A stretch of DNA of 64,000 nt from Mercenaria mercenaria (taxonomy: Eukaryota > Mollusca > Bivalvia > Venerida > Veneridae), in NCBI RefSeq assembly GCF_021730395.1, contig NC_069373.1, positions 41,692,501 through 41,756,500 of the forward strand. Direction: 5' to 3'. Of this stretch, positions 56,301 to 64,000 are shown piece after piece. The notes under the pieces are model-generated. The model did no database searches and was not told the origin of the DNA. It saw only the letters and a list, made by a program, of their open reading frames with translations. The position numbers were made by a program, and so were the translations under genes. The stretch's first letter is position 1; the number at the start of each line of letters is the position of its first letter.

Positions 56301-59300
56301 GACACTCACTGCTACGGGTGAGAATTTTGCTTTCGGTATACATTTCTTTAATGTTAGGAAGCCTTTCATCTGGCTTATAGAAGTTGGGTCAGTTCTAAAC
56401 AGATGCTGACCAGTGTCTGTGATAATACCTGGAAAAGATGTTTCATGAGGTAAAAGCCAGATAGTTTAACTATGACATGTAAATTGTGTCGGTATAAGGT
56501 TAGATCCAACAAAAAAGTCAAAAGATTTGATGTTCTTAAAATTTCAACAAATTTTCAGGTGTTTTACAATTCTTTTTCTGCCTTTGACAGTTTTAAGTTA
56601 GATAAAAGTTTCAGTTTACCATCATCATGTAAAACTTCCATTATATCTTCCATATAAACTGTGAAATTATTCATATTTCATTGATTTTTGTTGTTTTGTC
56701 AATCAACAAAATTGAATTCAATGAATAAGTAAAATTTCCATTTATTTTGTAATTAAAATATCTCTGGAGACAATTAATGTACAGCAAGCACAACCAGAGC
56801 CTCAGACCTTAGAGCAGGACCTGATGTTTGGAGACTGATAGACAGCTGGCAGAGTGCTTCAAATACAAGACAAGATAACACTCATTAAAGATAATAGATT
56901 TATTACAATGGAAACAATTTGAAAGTAAAAGGCGTGGGGTGTGGGGTATGGTGGGGGGGGGGGGGGGGGGGGGAGGACGGAACACACATAACAGACCTAA
57001 CTTAATTCAGGTTGAAAATATGAACACTGCGTTTGAACAGTCAGTAACATAATTGTAGAGGAAACTGGCGAACTTGGAATGCACAGATTTTTATCCCCAA
57101 AAATTTTAGGAATTCTGTTGATGAATTATCAATATCACTAGAAAGTAATGAATTTTGTGGAAGAATCAGCCTAAAAGTATTATACAAGCTAGAAGATTTA
57201 AGTTACTGTTATTTTTAGATATACTGGTAAAGTTAAATTGCATTGCTAAATGATTGGAATTGGAATGAATTTCAGTACCATTTTAAGTCAGAAGGGAAGA
57301 ATCTGTTGGGTATGATGTTAAAAACATAATTATTAAAGTTTCACTGTTCAAAGGAATAAATTTTCCAAGGTCTGAGTGGTTTTCAAAATGGTTGCCTCCA
57401 TGATTTGCTATGTTAATATATTTCAAATTGTTTTTATATTATATATTTCCCACAGTGATCAGATTTTAATTTTTATTTCATCACTATTGAAAGAGAAATT
57501 TCAGTTTAAATGCATTTTGATTAAATGTCCTTTTTCACTTTAAAGAGTGCAATATCCCAAGAGCAAATAACTCGATCTTCAGAAGATTGAAGTGAGCTCT
57601 TTGTACAGAGGACTGAGCCATGCCATGAGAAAACCAACATAGTGGGTTTGCGACCAGCATGGATCCAGACCAGCCTGCGCATCCGCGCAGTCTGGTCAGG
57701 ATCCATGCTCTTCGCTAACAGTTTCTCTAATTGCAATAGGATCTGAAAGAGAACAGCATGGATCCTGACCAGACTGCACGGATGTGCAGGCTGGTCTGGA
57801 TCCATGCTGGTCGCAAACCCACAATGTTGGTTTTCTCTTGGCACAGCTCAGGTTGTTGCTCAGCAAAGGTTAATTTCCTAAGAATTTTATCCATAGCGAA
57901 AGGATATACTGGTCTTTGTAAAGAGGTATTCACTCCCCAGTGGTATCGTTAACAAAGGTTGGACTGTATTTTGATGATGCCAACTAGACAGTTGATAATG
58001 AAGCGGTTGACTCGATTGTGTGCCCTGGTTTTGCCCGGTACACTGCTTTCGCCTGATCTGTACACATTTCAGTCAGACTAGTATGTTGGGATAGCCAGTT
58101 GTTCTGTGAATCAAACCCACCTAGCATAATCATCTGACAATAGTAATAGTAAACCTGAAACTATGTAGAAATATTATACAGGTTGATATGATGTATTTTT
58201 ATGACTGTTTCAGAGACAGGGTTCAGTTCTGAAGGAGCGCTCTTAAATGAATGGAACACAAAAGAAAATGCAGACCTTTGGGCTGCTGTCGTGTTCACGT
58301 CTGACACAACAAGTAATCCTCCAGACACCCTCGAATATACATTACGAGTGACGCTACGCAAGGGGAAAGAGGATGAAGACCGTTGGCGAACTAGTAACAC
58401 ATACCAGATCTTCTCAACATTTGGTTATAGAAATAATGACAGTACTGGCGGCGAACCATGTATGTACATATTTCATCACCTGTTTTTGACATTTTGTAAG
58501 TCCCAATTATAGGAAACATGATTTTAGTACAAACATTAAAAAATATCATAAATTAAGCCTTTAGGCAGGGAGTACAGAATGTATTTATGATTTCCTATAT
58601 GGATGGATACATGTCATTGAATTTTAACAAGATAATGTAATGCTATCTGTTATGCAAGCATCACATATTAGATAATACCAATTCTATACTTTTGATGAAG
58701 TTTTATTGATTAGTAGAGTTATTGGAAATTGATCAGTGCAGGAATACAGTCTGTTGGAAATCATGCAAATTTTAGTATATAAATTCATCATATTCATGAT
58801 GAATTAATAAATGTTATTGGTTGTTTTCTTTATGCCAATTTTTGAAAAATGTTTTCACCTTTTTAATATACAGGAGGTTCGATGGGTTAGAAGTCAGTGT
58901 TTGTTTAATAACCATAGCATTTTCTTGCAGGGCTCTACAAAAGTTATTCAAAGTGTGTACCTGAATTTCTGTCAGTATTGAGCATTGCCAATATTGATTG
59001 TGTATAAAGCTTAGTAACTCATTGCTTTTGCTGTGCTTGACATAGTCAAAGAGAGACATTCTGCATTCCTTTGTTAGTCCCAAACTGGTTCGCTTTTCCA
59101 TCCATACATCCATCATTCTGTAATTCTTGAATTGAGCAATTTGTCTTACAGACGGCTCTTGCGGATAGCAAGGCTGATACTGGCTACTTCAGAATAATTG
59201 CCATGGTTATTTGGTCTCCAAAATTAAAGCGCATATATGAAGTTTGAAAATATATGTAGACCTTAGAATATGCTAATATGCTTCAGAATTTTCATTGTCC

Positions 59301-62300
59301 ATTGGGATTTAATTGAAGTTCAACCACGATTCGACGAAATACACAAAAAACAGTTCTCCATCCACAGTATATAGTACAACTTAGATTAGCACAATTTTAT
59401 ATCACACTTATTCTCCATTACATATATGAATCTCTTGTTGTTTCTTTTTTCAGACTACACCGAAACTGGATTCTTAGCCCTTCAATACTACATTGACAAA
59501 GCTTTCATCGAGAAACATTCTGCCGGTGCGTTAAATAATGTGGAGGTAGCCTTGAAGAAAATGTTATACCCACCGTTCCTTCAGGATGTGCTGGCGACAG
59601 TTTTACAGACTAATCTGCCACTGTTCCTGGTTCTCGGTTTCATTCTCAATGCTCTTCAAATGGCCATGAATATTGCTTACGAAAAGGAGAAAAAGTTAAA
59701 GGTTTGCAATTTAAGTCATTTTTTCACGTGCAGACAAGAATTTTTTTAGAAATCTTACAGCATTATTTTGACCATAAGAAAAAACACAGTTTTTCTATCG
59801 CCTCTGCTCAAAGCGTAACTACATGAGGCTTCTACAAAGTTTGCCAGTCTGAAAGTGTATAATGAATGGTTTCTTCAAAAAAGCAAAGTCTTGATATGTT
59901 CCATGCATTTTTATACGTCCAAAGGTATGTTTTGTGTTATGATGTTGATGTCTGTCTGTCTGTCCATTAGCAAAAGCATGTCTGCTCTGTAACTCTTTAA
60001 CCCCTTGAAGGATTTCGAAGAATTTTTACACAAATGTTCACCACATTGAGAGAACATGCAGAGTGCATGTTTTGGATGGGCTTGCTTCAAGGTCAAGGTC
60101 ACACTTAGGTATCAGGGGTCATATGACTTTGTTTCGTGTCTGCTCTGTAACTCTTGAACTGCTTGGGGGATTTTAAAGAACCTTAGCACAAATATTAACC
60201 TCGTCAACATGACGTGCAGAGCGCATGTTTCAGATGGCTTGCTTCAAAGTCAAGGTCACACATAATTGTCAAAGTCATACCTTCGGGCGTATATTGCTCC
60301 GCATTGCGCAAAAAGTGGAGTTTTTTTTTTGCATTGAGGTGACAAGTTATGTAACCACAGTTAGTTATTCTAAATTCTGCAGTAGCGCTGACTTGTTCTC
60401 CACTAGAAACTGCAACTTTTCCACATTATCTCAGAGGTAGTGGACAGAAGACATCAGACACAATGTCTTCTGTCAAGACATAACAGAGAACATGAACTTC
60501 TTCTGGAGATCAAACAAGCATTTTTTTATGCCCCCGAAGGGAGGCATATTAGTTTTCAACTGTCCGTCCGTTCGTTAGTTTGTTCATCACAACGTTAACT
60601 TTTTGCATGAAGGCAATTTACTTGCGAATCACTGCACCCAGGACCTTCAAACTTCACATGCTGATAGTACTTATTGAGTACACGACCCCTACTGACTTTG
60701 GGGTCACCAGGTCAAAGGTCAAGGCGCTGCGGGGGCATTTGTCACCATTAGTGACAGCTCTTAATTATTCATAGTCTTGTGCTGTACCAATTCAGTTAAT
60801 GGGATTGGCTTGATTAAACTGTCCGAGAAGTCATTTCATATGTGTTCTCAGTCATTCGATAAGCATTCTCAGTTGTTCGATAAGCATTCTCAGTTGTTTA
60901 ATAAGTTTTTCTCAGTCATTTAGTAAGTAATCTTTGACATAACACACAAAATAAAAGTACTGTTACTTGACTCGAAAGAAATATTAAGTCAGAAGTTAAT
61001 ATACATGTATAGACTTGTTTACTGGCTACCTAACTGTTGACTATGTATAGGGTAAAAACTGTTGCTTGGCAACTTATAATTTTGTTTGAATTCATTTAGT
61101 AAGAATAATTACAATAGATCTGCTTGTAAATGATTTATGATAAAATACAACTGAATGAAAGCATTTTCTTTGAAAAGTTTTCTCCTTGTTAGAACTGAAT
61201 GAATGCCCTTTGTTCGAGGAAACAGATTATCTTGTCCTTATACAAAACTAACAAATGAAAGTTATTTATGACGCACAAATCAGTAATCTTTTCACAGTTA
61301 ATAACTAATTATTGGTATTTTGATGCCCCCACAATTTTCCTTCATGCAAATTATGTTAAGGGATTCAAATACAAGATAAAATGTCAGCAGCTAATATCAG
61401 GTTCTTTGTGGGGTTGTTTAAGATTGTGCCTCCTCATTGTATGCTAGACCTAGTTTTGTCATGGGGTTAGTATCTTCATAAGCTTTAGGCTTTCTTCGCT
61501 TTGAAGTTGACTTTTTGTTTTAATGATAAATAATTAAGTCTGTGACTGTAAGTTATCAATGGTTTTATTGGAAAATTCAAATTTTGACAGAGAAATGAGC
61601 TGCACCATGAGAAAACCACTGTAGTGCTTTTGCGACCAGCATGGATCCAGACCTGCCTGCACATTCGCACAGTCTGATCAGGATCCATGACGGTTTCTCT
61701 AATTGCAATAGGCCTTGAAAGGGAACAGCATGGATCCTGACCAGACTGGATGCGCATGCTGGTCTCGATCCATGCCGTTTGCAAATGCACTACATTGGTT
61801 TTCACATGGTGCAGCTCAAATACCTTTTATTTAGAAGACATGAATTGAAGAAATTAATGAAGTTTTGCAACCAATATTTCTGTTGTTTATGAAGACATTT
61901 GGAGCCAGAAAATGTATATAAAGGAAGTTTTGCAGTTTTGAATGAAAAGCAAAATGTCTGACTTAAAATGCTGATAAATACAGTGTCTAAGGTTCTAGGG
62001 ATAAGTTTAGAGACTGGTCTCATTGATCATGCACCAGTCATCTGAACTCAGTTATCTCAGGCCTTAAACTTTGCATAATTGCAATTTACCTCTAAATTTA
62101 AATAGAAAGGTTTTATTTATGCTTTCTTTGCATTTGTTTTTGTTTGTTACAGGAAGCTATGAAGATGATGGGATTGAAGACATCCATGTACTGGCTGTCC
62201 TGGTTCTTTAAGAATCTTGTATACCTGGTCCTCATCTGCATATTTTACACAGTAATATTTAGCATCAAGTTTGGTGAGAAAGGGAAGATTCTGAACTATA

Positions 62301-63468
62301 CGCATCCGACATTGTTCTTTGTGTTCCTGCTGCTGTATGTCCTGGCAACCATCGCCTTTTGTTTCATGATAAGCACATTCTTCAGTAAAGGTAAGTATCC
62401 CCAGTACTCTGTTGTGACATGGTGTATTTTTGTAAAATTACTTTAATTTACCCTGGAGATTTGTGTCATTTACCTGAGCCTATGATGAAATTTTGCAATG
62501 TAGGTTGTTATTTTAAGTCCTTTTAAAACTTCATCTCACTTCTGTATGAATTAGATTTCTAAATTTTCACGAATTTCAGTCACCATTTGAGGTAGTGAAC
62601 CGCTATTTGTAAACGGCAATTTCCATTCAGTTGCATATTCTCTGCATGTGGTTTCGGCAATCTATAGTTGTTGCCGAAATCATTGAGATATAAAGGACCT
62701 AGGATTGCCGAAATGGAATAGGGGAAAAAGATAAGGCATGAAAACATGAAAATTGCCGAGTGTCCATTGGGGTCTACTATCTTAAACTCGAATATAATAT
62801 GACTTTTTATTCATGTTATATATCATATAACCATTTGTTTACGTTATGAATGATAAAGTTTTATACTTTTCATTATGTAAAGGGTCAATTATAAATACAG
62901 TGGAATCTCTATAAACTGAAAAGCATCACAACTGAAGAAAAAAGTATTTTTAAGGGATTCGGATATACATGTACATGTGTAAATGTTTCAACATAAGATC
63001 ATTTTGAGAAATGCTGTGGGACTTACAAAGAGCAAAGTTCTTTGCGATACTGATATTAGTCTGTTGTACAAAAATTGTTTTGGAGTGATTAGTTCATTAA
63101 ATAACTTCCAGTTGGAATGATAATATGAAGCTTTCTTTGGGGAATTTACTGTTTAGAGTTTGTTAACAAAGGTTGCATTGTTCATGTAAATGGTATTTTG
63201 CTTAGAAAGGAAAATTTTTGCATGCAAAACTGTTTCGGAAGAATTGAAAAAAATCTTGTTATATTTAGTAGGCATTTTTTCATCAATATTTCAGCAAACT
63301 CGGCAGCATTTGCGGCTGGTATCCTGTTTTTCCTGACATACTTTCCCTATTTCTTCTTGCGGGACCAGTATGAGACAATGTCACAGTCGGAGAAAATGGC
63401 GGCATGTCTTTTGCATAATGTTGGGATGGCTTTTGGAATCAACACTATGCTTATATATGAAGGAACAG
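50006..63468 (+). CDS. ABCA3: ABCA-subfamily lipid transporter, 5' part (five exons placed)
   Basis: ABCA proteins are full transporters that move lipids across membranes, with two halves each made of a membrane domain and an ATPase. The window holds only the first half's membrane domain: helix 1, the large non-cytosolic loop, and helices that follow the QMAMNIAYEKEKKLKEAMKM coupling region. All five exons join in phase. The order and wording of motifs (FVLLLWKN at the N terminus, GEP..Y.ETGFLALQ, YPPF, MMGL, FMISTFFSK, FPYFFL) follow human ABCA3 more closely than ABCA1. The Walker A and other ATPase motifs are absent because the window ends first. The subfamily is firm; the exact paralogue is not. 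Confidence 0.93.
50412..50547. mobile_element. Foldback element F1, partial copy
   Basis: Only the right half is present, from 'gctaacagtttttctaattg' to 'ttggttttctcatggtgcgctc'-type end. It matches the right arm of the full copies at 55054 and 57613 and begins 31 bp after the exon-1 donor. Confidence 0.85.
52060..52400. repeat. Tandem-core element T5 (end and two monomers)
   Basis: It begins 'acaagagctgtcacaggaca', the inverted form of the T1 right end, followed by two monomers (about 150-180 bp) sharing 'agtaactgcagagt' and 'attgcccttta'. The far end is not defined. Confidence 0.6.
52819..53001. mobile_element. MITE related to M3
   Basis: Left end tacaacctctccagagcgg and right end tacagaggttgcactgta are imperfect inverted repeats. 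'acctctcc' and 'aacaac' motifs recur inside. About 183 bp. Confidence 0.7.
53430..54365. repeat. Tandem-core element T6, two arrays
   Basis: It opens with a palindrome at about 53437-53469 (acccccaccaaacatgtttg, then tgggggtgt). Monomers of about 162 bp carry 'gttattactaaatggatttg' and 'ggtgcataactctgacacca'. It is interrupted at about 53812-53990 by unrelated sequence with a hairpin (gggcacata/tatgtgcc). The sub-arrays end with 'tcactcctgtgacagttcta' and 'tcactccagtgatagctcta'. Confidence 0.7.
54960..55008. repeat. End fragment of a tandem-core element
   Basis: 'atagtcgagtgctttgtatc' then 'ctctgtcagcccttgtt' matches the right-end layout of T1, but no core monomers precede it. Confidence 0.5.
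55054..55288. mobile_element. Foldback element F1, full copy
   Basis: A 235-bp element that is an inverted repeat along almost its whole length. It begins gagccgtgtcatgagaaaac and ends with the complement, gttttctcatggcacggctc. Arms carry 'agcatggatccagaccagcc'; the centre is 'ctatttgctgtag'. Short ORFs through it are artefacts. Confidence 0.92.
55738..55916. mobile_element. MITE-like element M1, internally deleted copy
   Basis: It matches 4972-5185 at both ends and over 'cagtaagtaaatttt' and 'gtccattttagaaat', but lacks most of the central dyad. Edge sequences are taacctttaacc and agtaaagattaa. Confidence 0.7.
56949..56974. repeat. Poly-G run
   Basis: About 24 G in a row in a G-rich context. 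The exact length is unreliable for the usual sequencing reasons. Confidence 0.9.
57613..57851. mobile_element. Foldback element F1, full copy
   Basis: A 239-bp copy with ends ctgagccatgccatgagaaa and tttctcttggcacagctcag. The arms pair along most of their length; the centre is 'aattgcaatagg'. Confidence 0.92.
58214..58459 (+). CDS. ABCA3: ABCA exon 2: extracytosolic loop
   Basis: The acceptor is gactgtttcag and the donor GTATGT. It encodes TGFSSEGALLNEWNTKENAD, then LWAAVVFTSD, the conserved 'AAVVF' strand of the loop, then YQIFSTFGYRNND and GGEP. The phase, 2 nt in and 1 nt out, fits both neighbours. Confidence 0.93.
58460..59453 (+). other. ABCA intron 2, nothing recognised
   Basis: About 1 kb of AT-rich sequence. 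A 100-codon minus-strand ORF at 58814-59116 has no motif and is treated as chance. Confidence 0.5.
59454..59701 (+). CDS. ABCA3: ABCA exon 3: loop end and membrane helix 2
   Basis: The acceptor is tttttttcag-like and the donor GTTTGC. It encodes YTETGFLALQYYIDKAFIEK, MLYPPFLQDV, a helix LPLFLVLGFILNALQMAM and NIAYEKEKKLK. The last phrase is the cytosolic coupling region before the next helix pair. It ends in phase 0. Confidence 0.93.
59915..60290. repeat. Tandem-core element T7
   Basis: Two monomers of about 160 bp share 'gtgtctgctctgtaactctt' and 'tcaaggtcaca'. The ends are inverted: atacgtccaaaggtatg and cataccttcgggcgtat. Confidence 0.72.
60530..60765. repeat. Element T8 with a DR1-type motif
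   Basis: It begins 'tatgcccccgaagggaggca' and ends 'gtcaccattagtgacagctc'. It contains an exact AGGTCA-A-AGGTCA at 60709-60721. A single core only. Confidence 0.6.
61597..61817. mobile_element. Foldback element F1, diverged copy
   Basis: A 221-bp copy with ends gagctgcaccatgagaaaac and gttttcacatggtgcagctc. The arms are shorter and more diverged than at 55054, with small deletions around the centre. Confidence 0.9.
62153..62390 (+). CDS. ABCA3: ABCA exon 4: membrane helices 3-4
   Basis: The acceptor is gtttgttacag and the donor GTAAGT. It encodes EAMKMMGLKTSMYWLSWF, a helix (NLVYLVLICIFYTVIF), HPTLFFVFLLLYVLATI and FCFMISTFFSK. The MMGL and FFSK phrases are ABCA hallmarks. It starts in phase 0 and ends in phase 1. 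Confidence 0.95.
62391..63294 (+). other. ABCA intron 4, nothing recognised
   Basis: About 0.9 kb of AT-rich sequence with no repeat structure that I can define. A short 'aatacagtggaatctctata' at 62896 resembles one end of an M3-type MITE. Confidence 0.5.
63295..63468 (+). CDS. ABCA3: ABCA exon 5: membrane helix 5
   Basis: The acceptor is caatatttcag and the donor GTATAG. It encodes ANSAAFAAGILFFLTYFPYF, then SEKMAACLLHNVGMAFGINT and YEGTG. This is the ABCA segment just before the first nucleotide-binding domain region. It starts with 2 nt completing a codon and ends in phase 1. No later exon was found before the window ends. Confidence 0.93.
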
Positions 63469-64000
63469 GTATAGTTGATATATATGTAACTGTCACAGTA
63501 CACTAAATAGTTATTGATTTTATGCTAACTGGTGAAATACTGAAAACTATCAGTGAGATATTTCTCTATATCATTCACAGTGCCGAACTATTTTTTTTTC
63601 TAGATAAAATTTTCTCCCTTGAAATATATTCTTTAATTAACTCCCTTTGTTGCCTTTAGAATTACTTGTACCCTATGATTATCCTAATATTCAAGCCATA
63701 CAGGAGTCATGTACAGCTAGACAATCCTATATGGGACAAGCTGGCTATAATAAAGTTTGCAAAAGAAATAATAGTAATGCTCTAGAAATGTTACCTTGGT
63801 TGCTTGGCCTTGCCATTCATGTAGCTATAGATATGTGCTTCCTCCACTTTTCATCGGTTCATCTCATATTGTAGATTTTACTGGCGACAGCACATTTAGT
63901 TGGTTGTTGTCTTAGTTTATTGTTACAAGACATCAACTCAACCTTACTTAATATGCCAGCATTTTCGTCGAAATTCTTCCCCAACCAGCCAGTTGTGTTC
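63469..64000 (+). other. ABCA intron with an unrecognised element-like ORF
   Basis: A 75-codon frame at 63647-63874 (LELLVPYDYPNIQAIQES) does not look like the ABCA segment expected next. Its alternative frames contain protein-like pieces interrupted by stops, so a decayed mobile element is more likely. Family not recognised. Confidence 0.35.

Larger units (their letters stand above)
50382..58213 (+). other. ABCA3: ABCA intron 1, 7.8 kb, repeat-rich
   Basis: Holds foldback copies, tandem-core elements and MITEs listed separately. The parts at 50550-51040, 51150-52055 and 55920-56940 show nothing recognisable beyond AT-rich sequence. The donor and acceptor phases (1/1) fit the flanking exons. 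Confidence 0.8.
59702..62152 (+). other. ABCA3: ABCA intron 3, 2.5 kb
   Basis: Carries T7, T8 and a foldback copy listed separately. Apart from these, 60770-61595 and 61820-62150 are AT-rich and show no gene. Confidence 0.7.

Noticed and set aside
55062-57933. Several 60-107 codon ORFs with 'WIHAGRKPTMLVFSW' as a conserved protein family
   Set aside because: They are translations of the foldback element F1, whose copies share the same arms. They have no common start and read on both strands.

Overview
This window looks like nuclear DNA from a marine mollusc, most likely a bivalve. That is inferred from AT-rich, intron-rich sequence, two animal-type multi-exon genes, and a dense mix of tRNA-derived SINEs, foldback MITEs, elements with tandem ~150-165 bp cores, LINEs and a Penelope-like element. 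No bacterial-type operon, CRISPR array, rRNA or clear stand-alone tRNA gene was seen.

Left part (about 2.2-19.2 kb, minus strand): a gene for a MET/RON-family receptor tyrosine kinase. Nineteen coding exons were placed by splice sites, reading phase and family motifs: signal peptide and start of the Sema domain, PSI domain, four IPT/TIG repeats, one membrane helix, juxtamembrane segment, and a kinase domain with its catalytic motifs present. From the PSI exon to the stop codon, every exon joins its neighbour in phase. Part of Sema could not be found. The protein stops just after the kinase domain and has no MET-type docking tail. Its introns hold SINEs, a 66-bp minisatellite and a MITE.

Middle part (about 19.3-49.1 kb): no host gene could be supported. 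It holds a degenerate repeat field, a 42-bp minisatellite split by an L2/CR1-like LINE, a decayed mariner, a truncated Jockey/CR1-type LINE with an open 510-aa reverse transcriptase frame, two nested TA-flanked inverted-repeat elements, a possible hAT-like element, several SINEs, a series of elements built on tandem cores (some carrying nuclear-receptor-like AGGTCA direct repeats), and a nearly whole Penelope-like retroelement with reverse transcriptase and GIY-YIG domains and a hammerhead-like motif in its 3' region.

Right part (about 50.0-64.0 kb, plus strand): the 5' portion of an ABCA-subfamily lipid transporter (ABCA3-like). Five exons cover the first membrane helix, the extracellular loop and most of the first membrane domain. 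Both nucleotide-binding domains must lie beyond the window. Its introns are rich in one 220-240 bp foldback element.

The two host genes are transcribed away from each other and have no evident functional link. The most notable observations are the tail-less MET-like receptor, the 3' tail shared by a SINE and a LINE in the same window, the unusual junction at the 5' edge of the Penelope-like element made of two pieces of the neighbouring ABCA gene, and the DR1-type motifs in tandem repeats.
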